The notes: generated from the sequence alone by a model not told the origin. Shown: positions 11,167 to 20,943, counted from the stretch's first letter. The stretch is DNA of 64,000 nt from Aliiroseovarius sp. F20344 (GCF_023016155.1 NZ_JALKBG010000008.1:2501-66500), one strand, 5' to 3'. Made by a program: numbers and translations.

Positions 11167-12483
11167 ATGGCCGATCTTTTTGACAGTTCCACAAATCGCA
11201 CGGATGCCACGCACGAGGCGCCTCGCCCACTTGCGGATCGATTGCGCCCGCAATTCTTGGATGAGGTGATCGGTCAGGAACAAGTTTTGGGCCCTGAGGC
11301 CCCGTTGGGCACGATGCTTGCCGCGGGAAGTCTTGGGTCGTTGATTTTCTGGGGACCGCCCGGCGTCGGGAAAACCACCATCGCCCGCCTTCTCGCCCGT
11401 GAAACCGACCTGCACTTCGTTCAGATCAGCGCGATTTTCTCGGGCGTGCCTGAACTGCGAAAAGTCTTTGAAGCCGCCAAGCATCGGTGCGCAAACGGGC
11501 AGGGGACGCTTCTGTTCGTGGACGAGATCCACCGCTTCAACAAAGCCCAGCAGGACGGGTTCTTGCCCTACATGGAAGATGGCACCATCCTATTGGTCGG
11601 GGCGACGACCGAAAATCCTTCTTTTGAGCTGAACGCCGCTGTGCTGTCTCGGTCTCAGGTTCTTGTGCTGACGCGCTTGTCATTGGCCGATTTGGAACGC
11701 CTCGTTCAGCGGGCCGAGCAAGAGCTGGGGAAAGCGCTTCCCCTGACCGGCGAGGCGCGCGAAGCGCTTTTGGAGATGGCGGATGGCGATGGCCGGGCGC
11801 TGCTAAACCTTGTTGAGCAGGTCGCCGCATGGAAGGTTGATGGCAAGCTGGATGTTGAAGGCCTGTCCTCGCGCCTGATGAAGCGCGCTGCGGTTTATGA
11901 CAAGTCCGGCGACGAGCATTACAACCTGATCTCAGCGCTGCATAAATCGGTGCGCGGGTCTGATCCGGACGCAGCCCTATATTGGTTTGCGCGCATGCTA
12001 AACGGCGGCGAAGATCCTCGTTTCTTGGCTCGTCGACTGACCCGCATGGCGGTCGAAGACATCGGGCTGGGTGACCCGCAGGCCCACCGGGTTTGCTTGG
12101 ACGCATGGGAAACTTACGAGCGGTTGGGGAGTCCGGAAGGTGAGCTGGCCCTGTCGCAGGCGGTAATATATCTGGCGCTTGCGCCGAAATCCAATGCCAA
12201 CTATGTGGCGTTCAAGGCCGCGATGACGGCGGCCAAGAAGACCGGATCGGCCCCTCCGCCCAAACATATCCTAAATGCCCCCACGCGCCTGATGGAGGAG
12301 CAAGGCTATGGCGATGGCTATGCCTATGATCACGATGCGCCGGATGGGTTTTCGGGCCAAAACTATTTCCCCGACGACATGAAACGTGGCGTTTATTACA
12401 TGCCGGTTGAACGTGGGTTCGAACGCGAGCTGAAAAAGCGCGTGGACTACTTCGCAAAGCTTCGCGCAAAGCGCCGGGATTAA
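11167..12483 (+). CDS. rarA: Replication-associated recombination protein A (RarA/MgsA)
   Basis: 438 residues, normal length for this AAA+ ATPase, which acts at stalled replication forks and interacts with SSB and the clamp-loader system. Walker A GPPGVGKT is at about 63-70, Walker B LLFVDE at 115-120, followed by the family-specific IHRFNKAQQD. Sensor segment ATTENPSFELN and the C-terminal KSVRGSDPDAALYW and GLGDPQA blocks are present. It starts 53 bp after the luxR stop with no clear terminator between them. Confidence 0.95.
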   Translation: MADLFDSSTNRTDATHEAPRPLADRLRPQFLDEVIGQEQVLGPEAPLGTMLAAGSLGSLIFWGPPGVGKTTIARLLARETDLHFVQISAIFSGVPELRKVFEAAKHRCANGQGTLLFVDEIHRFNKAQQDGFLPYMEDGTILLVGATTENPSFELNAAVLSRSQVLVLTRLSLADLERLVQRAEQELGKALPLTGEAREALLEMADGDGRALLNLVEQVAAWKVDGKLDVEGLSSRLMKRAAVYDKSGDEHYNLISALHKSVRGSDPDAALYWFARMLNGGEDPRFLARRLTRMAVEDIGLGDPQAHRVCLDAWETYERLGSPEGELALSQAVIYLALAPKSNANYVAFKAAMTAAKKTGSAPPPKHILNAPTRLMEEQGYGDGYAYDHDAPDGFSGQNYFPDDMKRGVYYMPVERGFERELKKRVDYFAKLRAKRRD

Positions 12484-12567
12484 TCGCGCTGGTCACAGTT
12501 TCGCAAGGCTGGCTCGAAAACGCTTATTTCTTATGTCAGAGTTCAGAAACCGAACCGAGGGACCAAC

Positions 12568-13173
12568 ATGTCGAAAGAGCATCAGATCCAAACAGAAACC
12601 GTGCGCTTATGGGACCCATTGCTGCGCGTCTTCCACTGGGCACTGGCTTTTTGTGTGATTGCCACGTTCCTGCTGGGCAAGTTCGGGCCAGATGCGATGA
12701 CACTGCATTTCTATCTGGGCTACGCGATCATTGGGCTATTGGTGTTTCGGATTGTCTGGGGCTTTGTCGGATCACGCACTGCGCGGTTCAGCCATTTCCT
12801 GTTCGGTCCTAGAAAGACACTCGCCTATATCGCCACGATGCCCAAACGACGCCCCAGTTTCTGGCCTGGTCACAACCCAGTTGGCGCATTGTCCGTGTTT
12901 GCTTTGATCGGAGTTCTGGCGCTTCAGGCAGGCACTGGGCTTTTCATCGACGCCGATGACTTCATCAACACCGGTCCTTTCGCTGACACGATCAGCTACG
13001 AAAACGCGCGCGAGGCTGCCAAGCTGCACTACAAGCTTTCCTTTGTCGTGCTTGGCCTTACCCTCGTACATCTGGGAGCCATTCTGTTTTATCGGTTTTG
13101 GAAGAGTGAAAACCTTGTGAAACCGATGATCACCGGTATGAAAGAGGTGGCGAAAGACCACCCCGACACCTGA
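12568..13173 (+). CDS. Cytochrome b561/Ni-Fe hydrogenase-type b subunit family protein
   Basis: 201 residues with four predicted membrane helices. It belongs to the cytochrome b561 (bacterial/Ni-hydrogenase) family, which binds b-type haem and moves electrons across or within the inner membrane. The candidate haem-ligand histidines are H23, H47, H154 and H168, located in helices 1, 2 and 4. The N-terminus VRLWDPLLRVFHW is the usual family signature. No dehydrogenase or soluble cytochrome partner is adjacent, so the electron donor is unknown. The ATG follows GAGGGACC. Confidence 0.85.
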   Translation: MSKEHQIQTETVRLWDPLLRVFHWALAFCVIATFLLGKFGPDAMTLHFYLGYAIIGLLVFRIVWGFVGSRTARFSHFLFGPRKTLAYIATMPKRRPSFWPGHNPVGALSVFALIGVLALQAGTGLFIDADDFINTGPFADTISYENAREAAKLHYKLSFVVLGLTLVHLGAILFYRFWKSENLVKPMITGMKEVAKDHPDT

Positions 13174-13216
13174 CTGGGCGCTTGACAATAAAGGCGCTTG
13201 GCCTCAGTCAGACGCC

Positions 13217-13594
13217 ATGATGACACCCCTTTTGCAAGTTGCCCTTGGTGGCGCGCTTGGCGCCTCGGCCCGCTATCTTAGCGTGAACGCATATATCCGT
13301 GCGTTTGGCGCTGGATTTCCTGCGGGCACGATGATCGTGAATGTGCTGGGCTCGTTCCTGATTGGCGTCATCGTGGTGTTTCTGGCGCGAAAGGACGTAA
13401 CGCATATGTCGCCTTTGTTGATGACCGGCTTTCTGGGCGGGTTCACGACCTTCTCGGCCTATTCGCTGGAAGCGTACACATTGTTTGAACGCGGACAGGT
13501 TGGCTCCGCCGCGATTTATGTGATCGGGACGGTTGTCCTGTCGATTGCTGCCCTGGTTGCAGGTGTAATGCTAGCCCGGATGGTGCTGGCATGA
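13217..13594 (+). CDS. crcB: Fluoride exporter CrcB/Fluc
   Basis: 125 residues with four membrane helices. It forms dual-topology dimeric fluoride channels in the inner membrane. Family motifs are GGALGASARY at the start, GTMIVNVLGSFLIG in helix 2 and the GFLGGFTTFSAYS segment that carries the Phe-box and the TFSt motif. Start at the first of two adjacent ATGs is tentative (13217 or 13220). No crcB-type fluoride riboswitch fits in the 43-bp upstream gap. The stop overlaps the next start by 4 bp, so it is translated together with the pseudouridine synthase. Confidence 0.93.
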   Translation: MMTPLLQVALGGALGASARYLSVNAYIRAFGAGFPAGTMIVNVLGSFLIGVIVVFLARKDVTHMSPLLMTGFLGGFTTFSAYSLEAYTLFERGQVGSAAIYVIGTVVLSIAALVAGVMLARMVLA

Positions 13595-14634
13595 GCGGCG
13601 TTCAGGTAATTACTATCGGCCCGGATGAGGCAGAGCAGCGGCTGGACCGTTGGGTCAAGCGCATGTTTCCGCATGCAGGGCAAGGCCGGATCGAGAAGGG
13701 CTGCCGCAAGGGCGAATTCCGCGTAAACGGAGCCAAGGTCAAAACCTCGACCCGTGTGGGCCCCGGGGATGAAGTGCGTGTGCCGCCGCTTCCAACCACC
13801 AAGGACGATCGCTCGGAACCAAAAGCCAAGGCGCGCGTGTCAGATGCGGATGCGAAACTGATCCAGTCTTGCGTGATCTATCGCGATGATCACGTGATTG
13901 CACTGAACAAGCCCGCGGGTCTGCCCACGCAGGGCGGTTCGAAACAGACCCGCCATGTGGACGGTCTTGCCGAGGCGTTGAAGTTTGATCGTGACGAAAA
14001 GCCCCGCCTTGTGCACCGGTTGGACAAAGACACATCGGGTGTTTTGCTTTTGGCACGTACGCAGGCCGCAGCCTCTGGGCTGACAGCTGCAATGCGCCAC
14101 AAAGAAACCCGCAAGATTTACTGGGCCGTCGTCGCAGGCGTTCCCACCCCGTATCTGGGTGAGATCCGCTATGGGCTGTTCAAAGCCCCCGGCGGAGGGC
14201 GCGGGGCTGGCGAAAAGATGATCTGCGTCCATCCGCGCGCGATGGACGAATACCCTGAGGCCAAACGCGCCCATACGCTTTATGCCACGCTTTATCGCGT
14301 GGCGAGCCGCGCAGCGTGGGTTGCAATGGAGCCGATTACCGGGCGCACCCACCAACTGCGCGCCCATATGGCCGAAATCGGGCACCCGATTATTGGGGAT
14401 GGCAAATATGGTGGGTCTTCGCAGGACAATATGGGCGACGGCTGGGGCGCTATGATTGGCGGAGAGATTTCGCGCAAACTGCACCTGCACGCGCGCTCGA
14501 TGACCTTTGAGCATCCCGTGACGAAAGAACCCATTACTGTGACCGCTGAACTGCCGCCCCATATGGCGGACACGTTCAAGACCTTCGGCTGGACGCCTGA
14601 TCTGGCCGCCGATGACCCGTTCGAGGCGCTCTGA
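13591..14634 (+). CDS. RluA/RluC-family pseudouridine synthase
   Basis: 347 residues. It isomerises uridine to pseudouridine, probably in 23S rRNA. An S4-like RNA-binding domain occupies about 13-75 (QRLDRWVKRMF, GEFRVNGAKVK). The catalytic domain has RLVHRLDKDTSG with the nucleophile at D145, followed by the RTHQLRAHMA motif. The fusion of S4 and synthase domains and the length match RluC or RluD subgroups; the exact target site cannot be decided here. It overlaps crcB by 4 bp, and the HAD gene begins directly after its stop. Confidence 0.9.
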   Translation: MSGVQVITIGPDEAEQRLDRWVKRMFPHAGQGRIEKGCRKGEFRVNGAKVKTSTRVGPGDEVRVPPLPTTKDDRSEPKAKARVSDADAKLIQSCVIYRDDHVIALNKPAGLPTQGGSKQTRHVDGLAEALKFDRDEKPRLVHRLDKDTSGVLLLARTQAAASGLTAAMRHKETRKIYWAVVAGVPTPYLGEIRYGLFKAPGGGRGAGEKMICVHPRAMDEYPEAKRAHTLYATLYRVASRAAWVAMEPITGRTHQLRAHMAEIGHPIIGDGKYGGSSQDNMGDGWGAMIGGEISRKLHLHARSMTFEHPVTKEPITVTAELPPHMADTFKTFGWTPDLAADDPFEAL

Positions 14635-15318
14635 ATGACCACACTGAAACTTGCTGTTTTCGACGTGGATGGCACGCTTATCGACAGTCAGGATTTTATT
14701 GTCGAGGCGATGAACCGCGCCTTTGGTGAGATGGGCGTGGCCCTGCCCACTCGGGCCGAGGTTCTTTCGATTGTCGGGCTGTCCCTGCACGACGCCATCG
14801 CACGTTTGGTGCCATCAATGTCCGAACCGGATGTGGCGGAAGCGGCGCAGCAGTATAAGAACATGTTTATCCAACTGCGCGCCGAAAAGGGTGGCGAAGC
14901 TGCTGCACCATTATATCCCGGTGCGCGTGACGCCCTTGAGGCGCTATATCCACGCGATGAAGTTCTGTTGGGCGTTGCCACAGGCAAGGCGCGGCGTGGC
15001 TTGGAACACGCTTATGACGCCCATGATCTGCGCGAGTTTTTCGTGACTCACCAGACCGCAGATGATCACCCATCAAAGCCGCACCCTTCGATGCTGAAAC
15101 GCGCGTTGGTCGAAACCGGTGCTGACGCCGCGCAGGCGGTTATGATTGGGGATACCAGCTTTGACATGGACATGGGCAAAGCGGCCGGATTCCGCACCAT
15201 CGGTGTAACGTGGGGCTATCATCCGCGCGAAGCGTTGGTTGCGGCTGGTGCAGATATTTTGATTGAAGCGTTCGCGGATTTGCCCGCAGCGCTGGACGAG
15301 CTATGGGGGCAAGCATGA
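14635..15318 (+). CDS. HAD-IA family hydrolase, phosphoglycolate-phosphatase-like
   Basis: 227 residues. Motif I is DVDGTLID at 10-17, with nucleophile D10 and general acid D12; motif II is in VATGKAR; motif III K is in SKPHP; motif IV is in MIGDTSFDMDM. The helical cap lies between motifs I and II. It probably hydrolyses small phosphate esters such as phosphoglycolate; substrate identity is not shown. The ATG follows the pseudouridine-synthase TGA with no gap, and its own stop overlaps the ATP12-like start by 4 bp, so crcB to ATP12 forms one translationally coupled string. Confidence 0.88.
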   Translation: MTTLKLAVFDVDGTLIDSQDFIVEAMNRAFGEMGVALPTRAEVLSIVGLSLHDAIARLVPSMSEPDVAEAAQQYKNMFIQLRAEKGGEAAAPLYPGARDALEALYPRDEVLLGVATGKARRGLEHAYDAHDLREFFVTHQTADDHPSKPHPSMLKRALVETGADAAQAVMIGDTSFDMDMGKAAGFRTIGVTWGYHPREALVAAGADILIEAFADLPAALDELWGQA

Positions 15319-16031
15319 GCGGTTGGGCTGCGAAACGGTTCTGGAAAGAAACCTCGGTCAGTGAGACCGATGGCGGATATCAGGTGCTGCTCGATGGTCG
15401 CGCTGTGAAGACCCCAGCGAAGTCATCCTTGGTTGTTCCGACCAAAGCTTTGGCGGAGGCGATGGCAGCCGAATGGGATGCGCAGGATGAAGCGATTGAT
15501 CCCAACACCATGCCCGTTACACGCATGGCAAATTCGGCAATCGACAAAGTTTCCGTGCAACATGCTGCGGTCGCAGACATGCTCGCGGCGTATGGGGACA
15601 GTGACCTTTTGTGTTACCGAGCCACTGACCCGCGTGAGCTTGTCACGCGTCAGGCTGATAAATGGGATCCGATTCTTGACTGGGCGGTCGATTCTCTAGG
15701 AGTGCGGCTGAAATCCGTGTCCGGGATCATGCACGAAGCACAGGATGCGCATTCCCTTCGGAAAATGTCGGATTTGGTTCACGCCCTTTCGCCGTTTGAA
15801 CTGACAGCTTTTCATGACCTCGTTTCGATTTCCGGGTCTCTCATTTTGGCGTTTTCGGTAACGCACCAGTATTTGGATGCAGGTGCAGCATTGGAATTGT
15901 CCCGTCTTGACGAGCTTTGGCAGGAAGAATTGTGGGGAAAAGACGAAGAAGCACAGGAAATGGTTGAAAAGAAGAGCAAGGATTTCGCAGTGGCAGCATG
16001 GTTTTATACCGCTGCCCAGCGTGAAACTTAA
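15315..16031 (+). CDS. ATP12-family F1-ATPase assembly chaperone
   Basis: 238 residues. The family binds the F1 alpha subunit during assembly in mitochondria and is conserved in alphaproteobacteria. Supporting segments are WAAKRFWKETSV at the start, VLLDGRAVKTPAKSSLVVPT, AAEWDAQ and the DLLCYRATDPRELV block. The start is taken at 15315, where ATGA overlaps the HAD stop and gives the family-like MSGWAAKRFW; an ATG at 15303 would only add four residues. It is the last gene before the aap operon. Confidence 0.92.
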   Translation: MSGWAAKRFWKETSVSETDGGYQVLLDGRAVKTPAKSSLVVPTKALAEAMAAEWDAQDEAIDPNTMPVTRMANSAIDKVSVQHAAVADMLAAYGDSDLLCYRATDPRELVTRQADKWDPILDWAVDSLGVRLKSVSGIMHEAQDAHSLRKMSDLVHALSPFELTAFHDLVSISGSLILAFSVTHQYLDAGAALELSRLDELWQEELWGKDEEAQEMVEKKSKDFAVAAWFYTAAQRET

Positions 16032-16106
16032 TTCTGCCAAACCGTTAGTCGACGCTAATTATCTTACTTTCCCCTAGGTTAAGTATCGCAATTCTCAATG
16101 TTGCCC

Positions 16107-16136
16107 TTGACGAATTCTGATCAATCCTTTCAAAAT
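16107..16136 (+). promoter_or_regulatory. Candidate aapJ promoter
   Basis: TTGACG at 16107-16112, an 18-bp spacer and CAAAAT at 16131-16136, about 104 bp upstream of aapJ. The remainder of the 208-bp gap has no other clear element apart from GGGTACCC followed by a run of T near 16154-16170. Confidence 0.5.
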
Positions 16137-16239
16137 CCTAGGCAGTCGAAGAGGGTACCCCCCTTTTTTGCATCACTCACTGCGGCCAGATGGTCGCTAA
16201 AAAAGCCCTAAAAATGGGTAAAATCAGGAAGAGGTAAAA

Positions 16240-17268
16240 ATGAAGAAAACCGCTTTTCTTGGCGCACTCACTGTTGCCAGCATTGCCGCAAGCGCTGCTG
16301 TTGCTCAGGACGTGTCGACCGTTGATCAGATCAAAGAGCGCGGCAAACTGAACTGTGGCGTGACCACCGGTCTGGTTGGGTTCGCAGCACCGGATGCAAA
16401 CGGAACCTGGAATGGTTTCGACGTTGGCGTCTGCCGTGCTGTTGCAGCTGCAGTTCTGGGCGATGCAAACGCAGTCGAGTTCGTGCCGACCACCGGTAAG
16501 ACCCGCTTCACCGCTCTTGCTTCGGGCGAGATCGATATGCTGGCCCGTAACACCACTTGGACCTTCTCGCGCGATGTCGACCTGAAGTTCGAATTTGTTG
16601 GCGTGAACTACTATGACGGTCAAGGCTTCATGGTTTCCAAGGATCTGGGCGCAAGCTCGGCCAAGGAACTGGACGGCGCTACCGTTTGTATCCAAACCGG
16701 CACCACAACAGAGCTGAACTTGGCCGACTTCTTCCGCGCCAACGACATGAGCTACGAGCCGGTTCCGATCGAAACCAACGCAGAAGCTCAGCAACAGTAT
16801 CTTGCTGGCGCATGTGACGTGTACACCACCGACGCTTCGGGTCTGGCTGCCACACGTGCAACCTTTGAAGATCCGGCTGGCCACGTTCTGCTGCCCGAGA
16901 TCATCTCGAAAGAGCCTCTGGGCCCGCTGGTTCGTCACGGCGACAACAACTGGGGCGACGTTGTTCGTTGGACCCTGAACGCACTGGTTTCGGCTGAAGA
17001 GCTGGGCGTAACCTCGGCAAACATCGGTGAACTGGGCGCGTCGGCTGGCGACAACCCGGAAATCAACCGTCTGCTGGGCACCGAAGGCAACCTGGGCGAA
17101 ATGCTGGGTCTGGACGCCGAATGGGCTAAGCGCGCCATCATGGCGGGCGGCAACTACGGTGAGCTGTTTGCCAAGAACATCGGTGAAGATACCCCGATCG
17201 CTCTGGCACGTGGCCTGAACGCTCAATGGACCGAAGGCGGCCTGCTGTACTCGCCGCCCTTCCGTTAA
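16240..17268 (+). CDS. aapJ: General L-amino acid ABC transporter, substrate-binding protein AapJ
   Basis: 342 residues with a clear signal peptide (about 1-22, hydrophobic core then AVAQD), so periplasmic. It belongs to the solute-binding family 3 (KLNCGVTTGLVGFAAPD, GFDVGVCRAVAAAVLGD, TTWTFSRDVDLKFEF). It captures amino acids for the AapQMP transporter, which in Rhizobium handles a broad range of L-amino acids. The ATG follows AGGAAGAGG. A strong terminator directly downstream should make this gene more abundant than the permease genes, as is usual for binding proteins. Confidence 0.96.
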   Translation: MKKTAFLGALTVASIAASAAVAQDVSTVDQIKERGKLNCGVTTGLVGFAAPDANGTWNGFDVGVCRAVAAAVLGDANAVEFVPTTGKTRFTALASGEIDMLARNTTWTFSRDVDLKFEFVGVNYYDGQGFMVSKDLGASSAKELDGATVCIQTGTTTELNLADFFRANDMSYEPVPIETNAEAQQQYLAGACDVYTTDASGLAATRATFEDPAGHVLLPEIISKEPLGPLVRHGDNNWGDVVRWTLNALVSAEELGVTSANIGELGASAGDNPEINRLLGTEGNLGEMLGLDAEWAKRAIMAGGNYGELFAKNIGEDTPIALARGLNAQWTEGGLLYSPPFR

Positions 17269-17280
17269 GAAACTCATGAA

Positions 17281-17310
17281 AAGGGCGTGGTTCGACCACG
17301 CCCTTTTTCT
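17281..17310 (+). terminator. Terminator between aapJ and aapQ
   Basis: A perfect 10-bp stem (17281-17290 with 17296-17305) with a 5-nt loop and T-rich tail. It is expected to reduce read-through into aapQMP. Confidence 0.92.
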
Positions 17311-17387
17311 TTCCATCTGAACGCACCTTGGCACCGCGGCCCAAGCCGCCACCACATAACAAGCCAAGGGCAACGGGGATGTACCAC

Positions 17388-18650
17388 ATGACATCTATGA
17401 CCGACCCTCATCAGGGCCAGTTCCGGCTATCCATGCTGTTGTATGACAGCCGGTACCGCTCGATGACCATTCAGATCGTCGCCTTGATCGGCTTCTTGAT
17501 CTTGGTCTTCTGGCTAATTTCGAACACTGCTCAAAACCTTGCAGAACTGGGTAAAGAACCCAGCTTCGGGTTCATGAGCGAACCTGCAGGCTATGACATC
17601 AACCAGCGCCTGCTGGAATATAACTCTCAGGATACGCACCTACGTGCGTCCTTGATGGGACTTCTCAACACGTTACTTGTGGCCGTAATGGGCTGTATTG
17701 CGGCAACGATTATCGGAGTTATCGTGGGCGTTCTTCGCCTGTCGCCGAACTGGATCGTTTCTCGCCTTGCTGCAGTCTATGTTGAGATGTTCCGCAACGT
17801 GCCAGTCCTTTTGTGGATCGTGTTTATCATGGCGGTCTTGATCGAGACCTTGCCAGCACCAAGCGCATTCAGGAAAGGCGAGGCGTCAATGGCGCTTTGG
17901 GATTCCGTTGCGATTACCAATCGTGGCGTCTACATTCCCGAACCGCTCTTCTCAAACAGCTTGGGCAATATTCATCTGCTTGGCCAATCCAGCCTGCGAT
18001 TTGACGTAAGCCTTGATCTGCTGGCTATTGCTGCGGTCTTCCTTGCGGGTATCCTGACGTCGATGCTGATCAAGCGTCGCGCGGATGCCATTCAAGAAAG
18101 CACCGGTGATCGCCCAGCGACATGGTACTGGCGTTTGGGCGTGGTCGTGATCCCGACAGTGATCGTGCTGACCATCCTTGGCCTGCACTGGGGTTATCCA
18201 GAGCTTAAGGGCTTTAACTTCAAGGGTGGCACATACATGCGCAATTCGCTGATTGCGCTTTGGTTGGCCCTGTCGTTGTATACAGGCGCCTTTATCGCCG
18301 AGATCGTCCGTGCGGGCATCCTGGCGGTTTCTAAAGGCCAAAGTGAAGCAGCGGGTGCGCTGGGCTTGCGTCCGAACCGGACCATGAGCCTTGTTATTCT
18401 GCCGCAAGCTCTGCGGGTTATCATCCCGCCGTTGATCTCGAATTACCTGAACCTCACCAAAAACAGCTCTCTGGCGATTGCCGTGGGCTATATGGACATC
18501 ACGGGGACGTTGGGGGGCATCACGATGAACCAAACCGGGCGCGAGCTTGAGACGGTTCTGCTTTTGATGGCCGTGTATCTGGCAATCTCGCTGACGATTT
18601 CAAGCGTGATGAACTGGTACAACGAATCCGTGAAGCTGAAGGAGCGCTGA
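17388..18650 (+). CDS. aapQ: Amino acid ABC transporter permease AapQ
   Basis: 420 residues from the chosen start. It is the first inner-membrane permease of the Aap system, with multiple helices and a C-terminal permease domain that carries the EAA-type loop (EAAGALGLRPNRTMSLVILPQALR) that docks on the ATPase. The central segment with PAPSAF and GLHWGYPELKGFNF is typical of this subgroup of His/Glu/Gln permeases. The ATG at 17388 has GGGG at suitable distance; in-frame ATGs at 17379 and 17397 are alternatives. It is followed by aapM after one base. Confidence 0.93.
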   Translation: MTSMTDPHQGQFRLSMLLYDSRYRSMTIQIVALIGFLILVFWLISNTAQNLAELGKEPSFGFMSEPAGYDINQRLLEYNSQDTHLRASLMGLLNTLLVAVMGCIAATIIGVIVGVLRLSPNWIVSRLAAVYVEMFRNVPVLLWIVFIMAVLIETLPAPSAFRKGEASMALWDSVAITNRGVYIPEPLFSNSLGNIHLLGQSSLRFDVSLDLLAIAAVFLAGILTSMLIKRRADAIQESTGDRPATWYWRLGVVVIPTVIVLTILGLHWGYPELKGFNFKGGTYMRNSLIALWLALSLYTGAFIAEIVRAGILAVSKGQSEAAGALGLRPNRTMSLVILPQALRVIIPPLISNYLNLTKNSSLAIAVGYMDITGTLGGITMNQTGRELETVLLLMAVYLAISLTISSVMNWYNESVKLKER

Positions 18651-18651
18651 T

Positions 18652-20145
18652 ATGTCTGATATGTCTTACGTCCGCTCTGAAATGCTGCCTGAACGCGCAC
18701 CGCCCGCTTCGTCGGTCGGGTTCGTCGGGTGGATGCGGCAAAACCTATTCAACGGGATTGTGAATTCGATCCTTACCATCGTCTCGCTGGTGCTGATTGC
18801 TATGGTCGCCATGGCCATCGTACCTTGGATATTCTCACCGACCTGGAACGGTACATCACAAAATGATTGCCGTGAAATCATCGGTGCAGGGCATCATGCC
18901 GCTTGTTGGGGTGTGATCAATGACCGTTGGGAGCAGCTACTGTTTGGCTTCTATCCCAATGGCACAGAAGGTGACACTACCGATCAACGTTGGCGTCCGA
19001 TCGTAGCCTTTGCGCTTCTGTTTGTGGCGGTGACCCCGGTCCTGTTCAGCATGATCTCGCGCCGCATGAACTGGGTGCTTCTGCTGGCCGTTCTGGGCCT
19101 GACAGGTCTCTACCTTGGTGGTGCCGCTGGCATGATCCTTGGGCTGGCTCTTCTGGCCGGTGCTGCCTTCGTCGGCTTCAAAGCTTTGTCGACCGATAAA
19201 GATGCACGGGCTGCCGAGATCGAGGCGGGGGCGAAACGCTTGCCCAATCCGCTGATCTTCTCGGCGATCTTCCCGTTCATTGCGCCCTGGCTGTTGTGGG
19301 GTGGCTCCATTTGGTTGCCAGTCGGTGCCGCACTTGGCTTTGTGATCGGTTACTTTGCCTACAGCATCTTGTCGAAGATCGTCGGAAGCCTTGCAGGGAT
19401 CATCCTTGCCGTTGTGGCTTCGATTGTCTGGTGGCTGTTCCTGACAGGTGGTTTCGCCAGTCTGATGGATGCCATTCTGCCAATTGGTCTTGAGCCAGTC
19501 GAAAGCCGCAAGTTCGGGGGCTTCATGCTGTCGATCACCATCGGTGTTGTCGCCATTGCCTGTTCGCTGCCAATCGGCATCGTGCTGGCGCTGGGCCGTC
19601 AATCCGACCTGATGATTGTCAAGGCGCTGTGCGTGGGCTTCATCGAGTTCATTCGCGGTGTGCCGCTGATCACGCTTCTGTTCGTGGCGTCTACGCTTCT
19701 GAACATCTTCATGCCGCCGGGCACGAACTTTGACATCATCCTTCGGGTGCTGATCATGGTGACGCTCTTCGCTTCAGCCTATATGGCCGAGGTGATCCGG
19801 GGCGGTTTGGCCGCGCTTCCGCGTGGACAGTATGAAGCCGCAGATGCGTTGGGGCTGGACTATTGGAAAGCCCAGCGACTGATCATCATGCCGCAGGCCC
19901 TTAAGATCTCGATCCCGGGTATCGTTTCGACGTTCATTGGCGTGTTTAAAGACACGGTTCTGGTGTCGATCATCGGCCTTCTGGACCCGCTGGGTCTTTC
20001 AAATGCCATCCGTGCAGACCAGGCGTGGAACGGTCTGGTGTGGGAGCTTTACGGCTTTATCGCACTTCTGTTCTTCGTCTTCTGTTTCTCGATGTCGCGC
20101 TACTCGATGTATCTCGAACGCCGGCTTCGTACGGACCACCGTTAA
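18652..20145 (+). CDS. aapM: Amino acid ABC transporter permease AapM
   Basis: 497 residues, larger than the Rhizobium AapM of under 400. The extra length is in the region of about residues 95-270, which contains several additional hydrophobic segments (for example PIVAFALLFVAVTPVLF and LVGAAAGM-type stretches). The C-terminal core is conserved, with FIEFIRGVPLITLLF and the EAA loop EAADALGLDYWKAQRLIIMPQALK. It works with AapQ as a heterodimeric channel. Start 18652 lies directly after the aapQ stop. Confidence 0.92.
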   Translation: MSDMSYVRSEMLPERAPPASSVGFVGWMRQNLFNGIVNSILTIVSLVLIAMVAMAIVPWIFSPTWNGTSQNDCREIIGAGHHAACWGVINDRWEQLLFGFYPNGTEGDTTDQRWRPIVAFALLFVAVTPVLFSMISRRMNWVLLLAVLGLTGLYLGGAAGMILGLALLAGAAFVGFKALSTDKDARAAEIEAGAKRLPNPLIFSAIFPFIAPWLLWGGSIWLPVGAALGFVIGYFAYSILSKIVGSLAGIILAVVASIVWWLFLTGGFASLMDAILPIGLEPVESRKFGGFMLSITIGVVAIACSLPIGIVLALGRQSDLMIVKALCVGFIEFIRGVPLITLLFVASTLLNIFMPPGTNFDIILRVLIMVTLFASAYMAEVIRGGLAALPRGQYEAADALGLDYWKAQRLIIMPQALKISIPGIVSTFIGVFKDTVLVSIIGLLDPLGLSNAIRADQAWNGLVWELYGFIALLFFVFCFSMSRYSMYLERRLRTDHR

Positions 20146-20157
20146 AGGAGAGACTAA

Positions 20158-20943
20158 ATGTCTTCGATTACTCTCGATCACCACGCTGATCGCAGCAAGA
20201 TGGCCGTCTCGGACGAGGTGGCAATTGAAATCCGCAACATGAACAAGTGGTATGGCTCGTTCCACGTGCTGCGCGACATTGATCTGACCGTCTATCAGGG
20301 CGAACGGATCGTTATCGCGGGGCCGTCGGGCTCGGGTAAATCCACCTTAATCCGGTGCATCAATCGTCTGGAAGAGCACCAGGAAGGTCAGATCATCGTT
20401 GACGGGACCGAACTGACCTCGGACCTGAAAAACGTCGACAAGGTGCGCTCGGAAGTGGGGATGGTGTTTCAGCACTTCAACCTCTTCCCGCACCTGACCA
20501 TTCTGGAGAACTGTACGCTGGCCCCCATCTGGGTGCGCAAAGAGCCCCGCAAAGAGGCCGAAGCGCGTGCGATGCATTTCCTTGAGAAGGTGAAGATCCC
20601 AGAACAGGCCCACAAATATCCGGGCATGCTTTCGGGTGGTCAGCAGCAGCGTGTGGCGATTGCCCGTTCGCTGTGCATGATGCCGCGCATCATGTTGTTC
20701 GACGAACCCACCTCGGCGCTTGACCCTGAGATGATCAAGGAAGTGCTGGAGACCATGGTGGAGCTTGCCGAAGAAGGTATGACCATGCTCTGCGTGACCC
20801 ACGAGATGGGCTTCGCGAAAGAGGTCGCCAACCGCGTGATCTTCATGGATGCCGGCCAGATTGTGGAGCAAAACGAACCGGAAGAGTTCTTCAACAACCC
20901 ACAATCGGAACGCACCAAGCTGTTCCTCAGCCAGATCCTCTGA
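20158..20943 (+). CDS. aapP: Amino acid ABC transporter ATP-binding protein AapP
   Basis: 261 residues. ABC ATPase of the polar amino acid uptake family, peripheral on the cytoplasmic side of the membrane. Walker [11 protein letters not shown]-loop [10 protein letters not shown], signature LSGGQQQR, Walker [13 protein letters not shown] and H-loop CVTHEMGF are all intact. It starts 12 bp after aapM behind AAAGGAGAG and is closed by an intrinsic terminator. Confidence 0.97.
   Translation: MSSITLDHHADRSKMAVSDEVAIEIRNMNKWYGSFHVLRDIDLTVYQGERIVIAGPSGSGKSTLIRCINRLEEHQEGQIIVDGTELTSDLKNVDKVRSEVGMVFQHFNLFPHLTILENCTLAPIWVRKEPRKEAEARAMHFLEKVKIPEQAHKYPGMLSGGQQQRVAIARSLCMMPRIMLFDEPTSALDPEMIKEVLETMVELAEEGMTMLCVTHEMGFAKEVANRVIFMDAGQIVEQNEPEEFFNNPQSERTKLFLSQIL

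Noticed and set aside
13174-13216. Fluoride riboswitch upstream of crcB
   Set aside because: The gap is only 43 bp and contains no conserved crcB-motif sequence.
13840-14790. 316-codon minus-strand ORF
   Set aside because: Antisense to the well-supported pseudouridine synthase gene.
16177-17394. 405-codon minus-strand ORF
   Set aside because: Antisense to aapJ, which is fully supported by domain motifs, signal peptide and terminator.
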